Positions 11,425 to 24,640 of a stretch of 64,000 nucleotides of DNA are shown one piece after another. The notes under the pieces were generated by a model. It was not told the DNA's origin. It searched no databases and saw nothing but the letters and a program-made list of their open reading frames with translations. The stretch is from Monosporascus cannonballus (lineage: Eukaryota > Ascomycota > Sordariomycetes > Xylariales). The first letter of the stretch is position 1. Every line of letters starts with the position of its first letter. The stretch lies in the NCBI GenBank assembly GCA_004154925.1, contig QJNS01000054.1:299728-363727 (forward strand), read 5' to 3'. The translations under genes were made by a program, and so were the position numbers.

Positions 11425-14400
11425 CGTTATAAACTTTTATTTAATAATACCGTCAGATTTTAAGCAATATTTAATACTATCAAAATATTAACTAACGTTT
11501 AAGAAACCCTTATTTAACAGTTTTAGGCTCGAATTCGGGAACTGAAAAAAAAAACCGATAAATTAAGGTTACGTTACCTGTCTAAGCCTTTTTCGCCCGT
11601 ATAAAACTTAAAAAGCCGGAGCCTTATAATGGAAAAGGTAACCCTTAAACCTTTTTAACTTAGGCATAAGTTTACCTTTATTTCTTAAACCTTAATAACC
11701 CAGCAGATCAGGTTTTAGCAATAAGAATATACCTAACGGGAGATACGGCTAACTGGTTTAAGCTTATTATAAGAAATTTCCTGGAAATAGGAAAGTCGGA
11801 TAAAAAGAATTTTACCAATAAGATCTTTTTATTTTATACCAATTTCGAAAATAAAATATGCGATAATTTCGGCAATCCGAATAAAAAGCGATTTACGGTT
11901 TAACAATTTTTATAATTCCGACAAAAAAAACCTGCGTTTAAATATGCCGTAACCTTTAAAAGTTTTGCGGTTAAAGCGAAATAAGAAAACGATAAAATAA
12001 ATGCCTTTATCGACATATTTTATAAAAGGTTAAAAGATAATATAAAAAATAAAATTATTCAAATTAAATAACTAATTGCTCTAAACCGGTACATTATAAA
12101 GGTAATCAAGATTAATAATTGACAGTTTGAAAAACAATAAAAGAAAAATAGATAATATGCCTTACGTTCGAGATATAACAAGTTTAACCAAAAGAAAAAA
12201 CAAGACGTACCCCTTATTTTTTACGGAATGGCGCCAGGACCTATAGAATTTGGCGTTACCCACCGATAAAACTGGAGCCAAATGAAATGCTTTAATTATG
12301 GCAAAATGGGACATAAAATTTATAAATATAAAAAACTTAAGAAATTACGATAAAATAATTAGACCTTTATACCGAAAAGATAATCTAGAAATAATTAAGG
12401 AAATAATAATAAAGCTATTAATATAATTTAAGCCAAATATATATTAAACTTATAATAAAAGTCCTAATAAGGTCCATTACAATAAGATATTTAACGAAAA
12501 ATACGAAAAGCCAAAAAACTGGCTTAATAAATAACGCGAACATAATAAAAAGTATTATAAAAATAATTATGCAAATATCAGAATTGAACAGACAAAATCT
12601 GTGCCGGAATTTCTAATCGATATAGCAAAATATATGTCATATATTATTAACGACGAAAATATCTTAATTACGAAAAATAAAAATAATATATTTACGAACG
12701 AATTATCCGCATATATTATAAGGGATTCGATTTTCCAAATTGTATCGGAGATAATAAAAACGATAAGCAAAAATATTGATATTTTTGATCCATAGCTCCA
12801 GGAGATATTTAATAATTAGCCGAAGCAAAAAGCTAATCTGAAAAAAAATAATGCCCGTAAAAAGACCTTTTCTGTTACTATAGATAATATAACCACCAAA
12901 CGGAAAAAAATTGATTTAACGTACGATTAAGAAATATTATTAAAAATTTATTACGGATTTTCATTTTCAACTAATATTTATTATAAACCCTTATAAAAAG
13001 AAAGTTATTAAAAAAATACGTTAATTTATAACAGAGTTCGAAAATAATAATTAAAATAATACATAATAAAATATAATCGCAAATATAAGAAAATAATTTA
13101 TTCGATAGGAAAAGGAAATACAAAGAAATTAGGAATAATTAATACGACTTAAAGGAATAGTACGCCGGCAATAACAACAAATATAATAACTTAATACGTT
13201 AAACGAAAAAAACATAAATAAGGCTCGACAAATTCGAATAAAAATTAAAAAAAGATTACTTATAAAAAAGCCGCAAAATAATAAAACCTAGAGAAATTAA
13301 AAGGAATTCCTAAAAAAGGCTTTAAACGTAACGATAGGAAACGTTAACGATTTTATTACTTTGGATATACGAATCGGAACGTATTAGTATATTGTAATGG
13401 TAAATTGCGAAGCTTTGGGCAGAAATTATATTGTACCAAATATAATTAATAAGTTTAAATTGCCATAGAAATATAAATTAAAACCCTATATAACGACGAA
13501 TACCGAAGGTTAAGAATTCGTTTACGATAACGGAAAAATTATACGGGAAATTAATTATTTCGAAATTTTTATTTAAGGACGATACCAGATAATTAATTTT
13601 GATATCGTTTTATTTACGAATCATAATATAATCTTAGGATTACCATAAATACATTACTACGGAAGTTTGATTAATAGAAAAACTAATTAAATAAAGTTCG
13701 CCTTATACCTTATTAACAAATAAAAAAAATAAGATCTTAATATTCGATTGACGATGGCAACGAATGCAAATATAAAGATACGACAAAAACTTTATTACCT
13801 AAAAAAATAAAATATAAAAAAAACGGGTATTAAAAAAATACACGTATTATTATTATTATTAAAACGAAACTAAAGTAATTAAATAACAATTTAAAACAAG
13901 AATAACAGTTTTAAGAATTAGAAGATCTAATGAATATATTACTATAATATTACAGATATAAGTATTTTTTTAGGAAGGAATTCGATATAAAGTTACCAGA
14001 ATATAACGAATGGGATTACGAAATAATCTTTAAAAAAGGATTTTCGACAAAGTTTTACCTTATTTACAATTTTAACGAAAACAAATTACGTATTTTTAAA
14101 GAATATCTGGAAAATCGGTTACAGAAAAAATAAATTCGACCTTCGAAATTACCAATAAATTATTTAATGTTCTTTGTATTTAAAAAAACGGAAAATTACG
14201 ATTTATGGTTAATTATCGATAATTAAATAATATTATTATTAAAGATTGAATATTATTACTCCGAATTACGGAAATAAAAAACCAACTTTACGGAACTAAA
14301 TAGTCCGTAGCATTTAATTTTAAAAATAAATATAATTTTATCAAAATTAAAAAAGGATACAAATAAAAAATAACTTTTAGGACGAAATACGGATTATTTA

Positions 14401-16765
14401 AGTATTTGGTTATATTAATAGGACTTACGAACGTACTAATAACGTTCTAGCGAATAGTTAATTACGTATTACGAAAATATTTCGATGTTTTTGTCGTTTG
14501 CTATTTCGACCACATTTTTATTTTCTTAAAAACGGAAAAGAATATATGCAAAATACGTTTATAAGGTTCTTTAGGTTCTATAAAATGTAAAGTTATTTAT
14601 TAACGCAGAAAAAGGTTAGTTCCATAAGCAGGAAATAAAATCTCTGGGATATATTATTACCTTAAAACATATCAAAATAAACTCCAAAAAATTGCTGCAA
14701 TTATAAAATGGCAAACGTTAATAACAGTTAAGAAAATACAGATATTCTTTGGATTTGCTAATTATTACAGAAGGTTTATTCGAAACTTTAGCAGGATAGT
14801 TATACCCTTAATAAACCTTATTAAAAAAGCAAAAAAATTCAAATAGACGCCAGAAACAAAGAAAATATTTCAAGATATTAAAGATACGATTATTAACGAG
14901 CCAGTAATAATTATGTACGATTTAAACCGTTTTATTAAATTAACAACCGATATTTCGGATTACGCGTTAAGCGTAATAATCGGATAACGAAATAATTAAG
15001 GTAAATTATATCTTATTATATTTTTTTCGTACAAATTAAAAACAGCCGAATTTAATTACGGTATTTTAAATAAGGAATTTATGGCCATTATTATAGCATT
15101 TCGAGAGTTTAGGCATTTCCTAAAGGAAAATTTGTACCAGGTTAAGGTTTATACAAATTATTAAAATTTTATCCGATTTATTACGACCAGAGAACTTACA
15201 GAACGATAACTTCGTTACGCGGAAAAATTGGAGAACTTCGATTTCGTTATTATTTACAAAAAACATTTAAAAAATAACAAAACAAATATTTTAAGCAAAC
15301 GACCCAACCTTAAAAAGAAATTAGTTAAAATTAGCCATATAATTTTTGATATTACTATAAAAAGATATTTACGCTTACGATAAATTATATTACTTTGGGT
15401 AATACCGTTGGATAGGTTTTGAAGGATTTAACAATATAATAATAGTTTTCCAAAAAACTAAAAAACGGATAAAATATAAGTTCCAGAAAAGTATTCGCAG
15501 AATTTAATATAAGAAATATACAAATATTAATTCCATAGATATCCAAGGATTTATAAAACCTTAAAGCGACTTTAATGTACATTTTCTTTTCTTAAAATAG
15601 AATTAACGGTACAGAAAATTATACGGTAATACGATATTTATACCAGAGCAAAAACCCGATAACATAAGTTATATAGAGAATTATAACCATTACCAGTTAT
15701 AAAGCGATTATAATATTTAATTATATTCGATTTTATTACCAAACTTCCTATATCAAAAGATTTAGTTACGGGAATATATTACGATAATATTTTCGTAATC
15801 GTCGCTCGATTTACGAAATTTTCCTATTTTCTACCATATTATAAGGATACAAATGCCGAATAACTAATATGCATTTTTTTAAATACATTTTTAATATATA
15901 TAGATTACCAATGGGAATTATATCAAATAAAGGATCAATTTTTATATTGAAGTTTTAGCAAGGTTTTATGGCATAAATTAGCTTAAACTATAAATTATCT
16001 AACGTATTTACACCTTAGATAAATAGATAAACAAAACGAATAAACCAAACTTTAAAAGTTTATTTACGATATTATATTAATTACAGATAAAATAATTAAG
16101 TTGAAAAATTACTGATTACATAATTAATTTATAATACTAGCGATTACGAAAATATTATGATAATATTTACAAACGCAAATTTTGGTTTTATTTTAAACAT
16201 TTACAGAAAAATAGGTAATAATAATTTAATTAATATAAAAGTAATTATTATATCAAAATAATTATAATAATTACATTAAAAAATAAAGATAAAATTGGAA
16301 TTCGTACGAAATTAAATAAATAAGTATTATAATTAAAAAAGGGTAAAAGAATTAACTTTCGAAAAAAAGAAATAGTTTTTTTTGCTATTAAAATATTTAA
16401 ACAAAAAAACTTAGTAAACAATTTGATTTTAAATATATCGATCTATATAAAATCGCCAAAAAATCCCAGAAAATAATTATTAATTAGAATTTTTACCAAA
16501 ACTTAAATTCCATCTAAGTTTTTACGTTTTTTTATTCGAGTTAGTAGCAGATATAATCAAAGTGCATACGGCATAAAATAATGTGAAAATGGAAAACGAA
16601 TAAACATACGAAATGGAGAAAATTTTCGATGTGCGAAAATAAAACGGATTTACCTAGTACTTAATTAAGTGGAAAAAATATTTAAATTCCGAAAATACTT
16701 GAAAACTCGCCAAAAATCTTATTAACGCCTAACGTCTGCTAAAGAATTTTTATTAATACCGACGG
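11425..16765 (+). pseudogene. gag-pol of element A, RIP-broken
   Basis: Readable pieces in order: a zinc knuckle at 12288-12329 reading CFNYGKMGHKIYKY, where the second and fourth Cys of CX2CX4HX4C are now Tyr; a conserved gag-to-protease spacer at 12600-12795, also found in H; RT with 'KTENYDLWLIIDN' near 14210 and FVVCYFDHIFIF at 14490-14525, the catalytic YxDD now YFDH; the RT tail word FFGFANYYRRFIRNFS near 14750; RNase H with TTDISDYALS near 14945 and AEFNYGILNKEFMAI near 15050; the integrase core with SKDLVTGIYYDN near 15760 and a 'P-T-D-G-Q' region near 16010; and a chromodomain at about 16606-16735. The chain is interrupted by many TAA/TAG stops. It acted in copying and integrating the element; no function now. 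Confidence 0.85.
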
Positions 16766-16770
16766 GCACG
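16722..16770 (-). pseudogene. C-terminal end of antisense ORF of element A
   Basis: On the minus strand this reads PVGINKNSLADVRR and stops at 16722-16724. It is the tail of the antisense ORF whose main part lies at 24114-24640; element B and its target duplication separate the two. The same bases on the plus strand are the last codons after the pol chromodomain, so the two genes overlap tail to tail. Confidence 0.6.
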
Positions 16771-17199
16771 TGGAACGAACTTGTCATACATCCACCTGAA
16801 GGTATGAGCAGTATCCGAAATAAGGTCTTGATTTGCAGATAACAATAAGGCGAAGAATAATTTAGTGGTTTGTTCGTTACAGAGATTTAAAGACTTTTCC
16901 CTTAATTAGAGAACGGTATAGTTACTTTTAAAGTAAAAGCTTAAATTAATAGCTAAAAAGCAAAAACTAAATAGGTGCTATTTATATAAAAAACCGATTT
17001 ATTATATATCCCAATTCCTAAAGTAAGTATATCGTGGATCTATATAATTTATGTGATTTATATAATCTGGTCCCAAATTATCCAGATTAATCAGATCACT
17101 TTATGAATTAATCCTCCCGTCCGGAGTTTAGCCGTAACAAGCCCGCGCTAGGCCTTAAAGATTAGTTTCCTCGAAATAGAAACCCTTATTCCTGTAATA
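16771..17199 (-). repeat. 3' LTR of element B (left copy)
   Basis: Runs from TGGAACGAAC to CCTGTAATA on the plus strand. The left end is better preserved than in the right copy (gtcatacatccacc against attatatatttacc), while the right end is more mutated. Confidence 0.9.
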
Positions 17200-17344
17200 T
17201 TATTTCCTCTTTCCAAAGATCTTTGTCCTGAAGATAAGTACCGTAAGTAACCATTTTGTTTTGTTGGAGAAAGTTTTTGGAGGTGTCCCAGCTAACTTCA
17301 TTTTACGAGGTCGTATTTAAAAAGAAAAGAGAAAACCTCTGTTA

Positions 17345-17956
17345 AATTAACGTAATTCCCGTAATAATCGTGCTAATTTAATTGAAAAATTTAACACCAA
17401 AGCTTTTTCTTATTCGAATTATGTTCGATTTGGCGAAACCGATTATTTTTACGTTCCACAGTATCTAAGTTGTAGTTATTATGTCCGTCGGTAACGTCCT
17501 TCTTATAACGTTTTAATTATGAATTCCTTGCAGAAAATAAGCAAAACGCAAAAGCGGTTGCAAAAAAAATAGCGTACCTTAAAAGACAAATTTTTGGCGC
17601 ATTAGGAGTTCGTGGAAAAAAAGCGTCAAAAACAAAATAAGAAATCGTTAAAATTCATTGGGAAACTAAGGCGATTACGTCTTTAACAGGACCTCCTTAA
17701 AAAAAGGGCGGTAAAGTTATTAAAAAAGGATTTAGAATTAAACCAGCTGGAAAAATGGGAAAGAATAGAAAAAAAGCAGCGACGCGTGGAAACGGAATAA
17801 ACGCAGCTTGCTTCTGAAATAAATGCCGTTTTGAAGGCATTTATTTCTTTTGATTGGAACGCCGAAAGTTTAAATTTAAATGAGGGACCGTTATCGCCTA
17901 CCACCTTAGCCGTATTAGAAACGGTCGGTCAGGATTTTGGCGATAAAACGTCTTAA
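17345..17956 (+). pseudogene. Antisense ORF of element B (Cys cluster + coiled coil)
   Basis: One plus-strand frame runs through this stretch with only five or so stops, each TAA/TAG where CAA/CAG would give Gln (for example 17492, 17570, 17603, 17684). It lies opposite pol, between the end of pol and the 3' LTR. The N-terminal part has a Cys/Tyr cluster (YSNYVRFGETDYFY, then SCSYYVRR) in which Tyr probably stands for mutated Cys of a CxxCVR-type metal-binding motif. The middle is highly charged and helical (LKFIGKLRRLRL, KDLELNQLEKWERIEKKQRR). The end holds FDWNAESLNLNEGPLSP. Comparable ORFs occur in A, D, H and I. The function is unknown. Many unnamed predicted fungal proteins have a Cys-cluster plus LRKQ layout, and this is probably their source type. 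Confidence 0.65.
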
Positions 17957-17989
17957 CCAGATTTATCGTATTCGTTAAGTAATTAAATA

Positions 17990-20900
17990 ATTTCTAAATA
18001 TTTTCTTTATGTAAATAATTTTTCCATTTAACCAGGTACTAAATTTTATTTCTAATTATTCTAAAATCCAATATTTATTCAACTGCGTATTCGTTCGAAT
18101 CGTTTTCGATTTCCAGGTTTACTTCCAATAGGGCGTTCTTAAATACTGGTTCAAATAAGGAAATATGAAAAACAGGATATATTTTTATGGTTTTGGATAA
18201 CGATAACCGGTAGTTAGTTTTTGAAATAACTTCGTTAATCTTAAATAAATCAAGTTTTTTAAAATCAAACTTATTACTAGGTTTTTTCGTTTTAATCTAT
18301 AAAATGTTTGAAATTAGGTTTTGTTTCTGGCGTGATAGGTAAACCTTATTTTTTCTCTTTAGAATTAATCCCTTAATTCTTTTTTTATTGTAGTACTAGG
18401 CCATTCATTATTAAAAAAAATTATAATTCGTTCTGAAAACGGGCTTAAATTATTTTAATTTCTGTTATTAATATTTCTGCTTTCGAGGCAATTATGATAA
18501 TCTTTGGCGCCTTATTAAGTGGTTATTTAAGTCGTTTTATATTTGCTTGGTACCTATATACAGTTATATAAGGGGACATGCCCATATCTTCGTTAACAGA
18601 TATGTTATAAGCGATCTGTGCCAATAGTAAAAGTTTTACCTCATTATTTTGCTAGTAATTAACGTAATTTCGAAAATATTATTCCAAAATCTAATTTAAT
18701 TTTTCGGTTTGGCTATCCGTTTAGGAATAATACGTTATTAAGAATTTAAACTTAGCACCAATTTATTTAACAAAAGCTGGTATCGAATTTTAAAATAAAA
18801 AACGTATCTTTGTCGGAAATAATCTTTTTTGGTATCTTATGTTCGTCGAAATAATGTCAAATAAAGGCATAAGCTAATTGCTTTATTATCGCGTTTCCTT
18901 TGAAAAATAAAAAGTACTTATATTTGGTAAATCTGTTAATAATTACCTACATTCCGTCGTATTTAACTTTAGTAACTAGGTCTTTAAATAAAGGTAAATT
19001 AATGATAAAATCCTAAGTTATAGTATTCCATACCTTATTAGGAATATCAATGAGTTATAATAATCCGTAAGGTTTGTGGCGTATTGTTTTAGCTTTGTTA
19101 TAAACGTTACATTCCTTAATTATTTTCTTGACCATACGGCGTAACTCTGGAAAATCATATTATTTTTGTAATCGTTTAATAGTTTTGAAAATTCCTTAGT
19201 ATCCGTACAATTAAGTTTCGTAAAATTCCTTTACGAATTATTTTTGTCGATCCTTGGAAACATAGATTTTGCCGTAATACAGTAGTTAATTTTTGGTTAT
19301 TCTTTTAATTGCTGGATTTCTTTTTATTCTTCCGTATCGTAGGAATTCCGCAATCGTATTAAGAGTTCGGAGGTTGGTTTTCTTATTATTTTATATAATT
19401 ATACCGTACCGTCCTTATTATACTGTAACATCTACATATTTCTTTTGGGAACTTTGGAATCGTAATCTCCTTTACGATTAAAAATATCCGCCTAGATATT
19501 TTTTTTCCTTTGATATCATAGATTTTAAAATTAAATCTAAATAAAAAAATTATCCATTTTTCATATCGTTTATTTAACTTTTAAGCTTTTATAAATCGCG
19601 TAAGGTTTTTATAATTAAAGTAAATATCGAAAGGTTTTTTTATTCCACTAAAGAAAGGTTCTTATTCTTTAAAAATATTAATAATTGCCAATAACCTTTT
19701 ATCGTAGATCTGGTATCTGAGTTCTGTATTTCGAAATGCTTTTAAATAATACGCCATTGGGTACCATTTACCGTTATCTTCTTATTACTTTAAAACTGCA
19801 CCCAGGGCGTATTCTAAAGTATTTGTTTTTAGGCGTTTCTTTTTATCTAGGTTTAGTATCCTTACGATAGGTCCATTGGTAATTACTTTTTTCAGCTTTT
19901 AAAATACGTATTTAACTTTCTCCGGGAATTCAAATTTTTTCCTAACGTATTCCTTAGTAATGAGTTTCGTTAATGGTTTAATTATGTCCCCATATCCCTT
20001 AATTAACTTACGTACGTAATCTATAAATCCTAAAATCTGTCGGATATTTATAACGGTTACCCTGTTAAAAATAAGCCAGTTTTTAACTATTTTCAACTTA
20101 AAACGTTAAATCTAAATTTGGTCGAAAATAAAAGTAAATCCTAAAAAATCTAGTTTCTATATATATCATACTTTTTAGCAGGGTTAATTCGAATGTTCGC
20201 CTTATTTAAAGTTCTAAGTACTTAAGCTATGTACTTTTTATGTTCCTTTAAAATTTCTAAGCAAATAAGAATATCGTCAAAGTAAACAAATACGAATTTA
20301 TTTAGGAATTATCTAAAAGTAATCATGACCAAATTTTAAAACCTGGCGGGAGCATTAATAAGTCCCATTAGCATTACTTTGTATTCGTAAAATCCGTATA
20401 CCGTTTTAAATGCTATTTTTTATTTTTTTCCTTTGGCTATTCTGATACGATAATAGCCGTCGCGAAAGTTAAATACTATAAACTATTTGGCTTTACTAGC
20501 ATTTTCTTTTAAACTGTTCATAAATATGAAGGGATATCTGTTTTTAATTATAATGTCGTTTAATTATTTATAATCGATTATTTTTCGGGAAATAGGGTTT
20601 CCGTTTTTATCGCTCTTTTACTTGCCATCCTTAATTTTTAGTACCATAAAAACGGGATATCTAGCAAAAAAGTTGGAAAACTAAATATATACTTTTTTCT
20701 AGTTATATATTTTTTATAAGGCCTTAAACCTTTTTGGGTTTATGTAATAAATCTTATTAAATTTAAAGTCATATCCTTTCTTAATAAATATTTGGTAATC
20801 TCATTAACCGTAGGGGAATAACTCATAATCTTTTTTATTTTTAAATAATCTTTTAAATCTTTAATATTCCAATAGTACTATAAAGATTTAATTAGGAATC

Positions 20901-23640
20901 CGTATTCCCTTAATAATATAGCAAATTTCTCGATCATCTTTTTCTGGTATTTTTATTTCGTTTTTTTAAAAAAATGTTCGCTTTTTCCAATTAATCCGGA
21001 ATTTGCTAAAACAAAGCTAAGGCATTTCCAAAATAATATCGTATTTAAAGATATCGGCGATATTTAACGAAATACGCTTTTAATATCCTTAAATTTATAC
21101 TAGAAATTGCTCCGTTTTTCGAAAAACTCGTCCATTTTCATAGGTAAACAGGCTGCCGTCACCCGGACGCAATTTATAGAACTTTAACTTATATATTTAG
21201 GGAATTTGATATTTTTTTATTATCGCAAGGGAAATAAAATTGCTTTCTGCGCCGGAATTAATTATTAATTTAAACGTTTTATTTTTATACTGGAAAAAAA
21301 TTTCGATCTGGTTACGTATTTCTTTCCTTATTTTATATAAGGTCTTATAAACCGGAATTCCTTAACGCCTTAATTTCGAAAACCTCTGCAATTTTTTAAC
21401 TTTTAATACCATCCAACTTAAATAAATTTCCATTCGCAAACCTGTCTGACAGCATATTTAATGCATTAATCGTTTTTGCATCGGAACCATATTCTTTTGC
21501 CGTATTTACATTAAGTTTGCAGAGAAAAACTACCTTTTTCCTGGTTCGTTCTTTGGTTTTATTTTTTCTGAATTATGGGATTAAAAAGGTAAACTTCCAA
21601 AAAAGATATTCCTATATTTAGGAACTTATGTTAAAAGCAAAATATCGGAAAGTAACTTAAGCATTTTTACGATATAGCTTTTTAACTCCGTTTTAATTCG
21701 AGATATAAGTAATAAAACTTAGGGTATTTTAACTATCGTGAAATTTCTATATATCGGCATTCATCATCTAATTTAATCGGTATTACTTCGTTTTATTTAA
21801 GCCAAAAGTTATTATTTTCCTTAGCTTTAAAATAAATAAAATAATTATTAAAGTAATAAATAGTAAAATATAACAGGTCGTAAAAATTTATTATTAATTT
21901 TTTTAAGTAAATAATATATTTCAGGAGCTTACAGGGCTTTGGGAATAATTATCCATAGTTACTGGCGTCTGGTCAAAATTAACCGTCCTTTATATACATC
22001 TTATATTTCTGGGAATCAAAATAATACTGATATCCTAGTTTTATAGCTATTTTAAAAACCGTCTATGCTGGATAATATTTATAGACTTTAATCTTAAAAT
22101 CCTAACAAATTAAGTAATTTTCGTACTTTAAGATATTGCTTCGGATTTAAATAATTATGGCGATAATGAATTCTGGCTAGAAAAAAATCGAATTAACTTT
22201 TTTCTTTTCCTTTTCTGCCTTACTGTCGGTTTTTTATTCGGCCGCTTTAGCTTTTTTCTAAGATTAAAAAAATCCCTTTTTTTGGAATCCCTTTTTACGG
22301 AAAAACGATATTTCCTTTTGAAATATCCCTTTTTGCCACAATTAAAACATTTTATTTTGGACTTATTTTTCTTGAATTTTTTCGAAGCGGAATTTACTTC
22401 CTTCTAAGGTTTGCCCTTATCCTTTTTAGTTCGACTACTAAAGTTTTTATCGTTACTTCTTTTGCCGGTCCCTTTCTTCTTAAAGTACCGATTAAAGGTA
22501 CGTCGGTCGGCAATAATAACCTTATTTATATATTTTGCAAAAGATCTTATCTTAACTTCCATATATAATTCGTCCTTAATTTAAAGCTTTAAGCCGTTAT
22601 AATAAAAATAAAATACCGCATTTTTAACAAATTTAAAATAACGGCCAAATGATTAAATTTAATTATATATTTCAATATTAATTTTATTTAACGAAAAAAA
22701 TAAAATTACTTAATTATATATTATTTTTTTATTTAGGTTTTTAAATAAAGTTCGCATTTTTTCTTCGAAATATTTATACATGCTAAAAATATAATTAATT
22801 ATATCCGAAAATTCCTTAAGGTAATTTTGCAAATAATCTTTCATAATACGCTCGAATTATAGAAGAACTTTTCCGGTAAATAACTAAAAAATAACCATTA
22901 CCTTTTGGTAATTTTCCGTTAAAGAACTTTCATAAAATTTAAGATAAAATCTGGCCTATATTAGGAATCCTTTTATGTCGGTAAATCTATTATAGAGTTT
23001 AAGAGGAATTAATTTATAACCCTTAACGTCCGGCATTTTATGGTAACTAAAAGGCGGAATAGTTCTTTTTCGTAATTGATTTATGCCAAATAATAACAGA
23101 ATCGAAGTTTTCTGTTACTATGGCTATTCCGTGCTGAACGAAAATAATTGAAAACTATTGTTTTAATTTCGTCCTCTAAGGGAGCCGAATTGCGAAAAAG
23201 CCGGTTTCCTTTCTTTAGCGAATCGAATATTCTCCTTTTTTAGGCTTTTAACTTCTTGGGCCAGGAGGTCCAATTTTTTTTCCATAGTAAGCTTTCTCTT
23301 TTTGGTTAAGTGTTCTGGTGTTTTTCCCTTTTGCTTTCCGGCTGGGTATTTTTTTTTGTCCTTATTTATCTTAACCCTTTATACTTTAATTATTTTTTTT
23401 GTAAATAAAAGTTATTATTAGGATTGCGAAAATAATAGGCCTTCTTAAAATTTAATAATAAGGGGTGCTATATTATTAATTATTTAAAGAACTTTTTCGA
23501 TAAACAATAAGTCGTTTAATTCAATTATAAATTTTTTATTAGTTAGTAACGGGAATCGGATATATTATTTATTTTCTGAATATCGTTTTATGTTATTGTT
23601 TGCATTAAGTTCAGAAAAGCTTATACCTTTATTAGGCGGT
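17990..23640 (-). pseudogene. gag-pol of element B, RIP-broken
   Basis: Read on the minus strand from right to left: gag with a zinc knuckle at 22308-22349 reading CFNCGKKGYFKRKY, where His and the last Cys are now Tyr; a protease/linker region at 21-22 kb; RT with FVYFDDILI at about 20263-20300, the catalytic YFDD intact; the RT connection at 19899-20096 (QILGFIDYVRKLIKGYGD, then PLTKLITKEY); RNase H at about 19.5-19.8 kb; and the integrase core at 18890-19030 (FKDLVTKVKYDG, INRFTKYKYF) with IPKKIISDKDTF at about 18800-18850. Several segments are open for 60 or more codons, more than in A, but stops are frequent and no complete protein could be made. Confidence 0.85.
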
Positions 23641-23678
23641 AAATTAATCGTCGGCTATTAATTAAAAAGTTATTAAAA

Positions 23679-24108
23679 TATAACGAACCTATTATATATT
23701 TACCTAGAGATATAAGCCATATCCGAAATAAAGTCTTGATTTATAGGTAATAATAAAGCGAAAAATGATTTAATAGTTTATTCGTTAAAAAGATTTAAAA
23801 ACTTTTTTTCTTAATTAAAAAACGATATAATTACTTTTAACATAAAAACTTAAATTAATAACTAAGAAACGAAAATTAAGTAAATGTTATTTATATTAAA
23901 AACGAATTTATTATATATCCTAATTCCTAAAATAAGTATATCGTAAATCTATGTAATCTATATAATTTATGTAATCTGGTCCCAAATTACCCAGATTAAC
24001 CAGATCACCTTAAGAACCAAGCCCCCCGTCCGGAGTTTAGCCGTGACAAGCCCGCGCTAGGCCTTAAAGATTGGTCTCCTCGAGACAGAAACCCTTATTC
24101 CTGTAACA
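23679..24108 (-). repeat. 5' LTR of element B (right copy)
   Basis: Runs from TATAACGAAC (originally TGGAACGAAC) to CCTGTAACA on the plus strand, 430 bp. Its last ~120 bp is the least mutated LTR edge of this element (…gaaccaagccccccgtccgg…). Confidence 0.9.
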
Positions 24109-24113
24109 GCACG

Positions 24114-24640
24114 TCCTAATTAAGGGTTAACCAGTTAATAACCTGGATATCGGGCTAATCGGCCGCGACATATGCTAACGTGGCAGCCGTAACGGTAACT
24201 TTTAACTGCTTTTGTCCCCGACGTTTTTATTCTTCCAATTCGTCCAATAATTAGAGTCTACGTTATACTATAATAACGCCTTTCGAACGAACTAACGTCT
24301 TTTGCTTACGCAAACGAATAAAACGAAAAAAAACTTTATTTATTTTTTCCTAATAATAACGTTAAATTTCGAAATAAAGCCGTTAAAGCTTTAATAATTG
24401 TTTTTTAACAAATGTCTTTTTGCATTTTAAGCGTTAATACTTGCGACGAATATTTTATAAGGAAAAAATGGGTACGCTGGTACTATCACAGGATTAATTT
24501 CGATTAATATATTCCTTATACCTTAAAACAGTTTTTATTATTTTACACCATATATTTTTGGAGAAATATTAAGAATAAAGTATAATTTCGTACTTAAATT
24601 CGTTAAAGGCTTTTATAAGGTTAATACGACGAACGGTAAA
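24114..24640 (-). pseudogene. Antisense ORF of element A, main part
   Basis: On the minus strand this reads, with a few stops at likely former CAA/CAG/CGA codons, a charged helical stretch (ALTALFRNLTLLLGKNK, RFIRLRKQKTLVRSKG, LLDELEE) followed by VTVTAATLAYVAAD and INWLTLN. The C-terminal words line up with the plus-strand frame of element H (IVTALAEAAADWPN, INWLIVN), so the ORF is conserved although both copies are dead. A reading-frame slip lies near 24345. The C-terminus continues at 16722-16770 across the insertion of B. The gene is convergent with gag-pol and lies just inside the 3' LTR. No function can be assigned. Confidence 0.65.

Larger units (their letters stand above)
16771..24108 (-). 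mobile_element. LTR retrotransposon B nested in A
   Basis: Direct LTRs of 429-430 bp lie at 16771-17199 and 23679-24108. The perfect target duplication gcacg sits at 16766-16770 and 24109-24113, inside element A. Coding is on the minus strand, so the 5' LTR is the right one. The total length is 7338 bp. Its LTR (minus strand TGTTACAGGAATAAGGG…) is unrelated to those of the other elements. It retains an intact RT YFDD codon set and is later than A by position. It also carries an opposite-strand ORF at its 3' end (17345-17956). Confidence 0.92.

Noticed and set aside
12567..12770. 67-codon minus-strand frame in element A
   Set aside because: It is the shadow of the conserved plus-strand spacer after gag; the same holds for the plus-strand frames at 36502-36750 in D and 59121-59369 in H, which oppose the coding strand.
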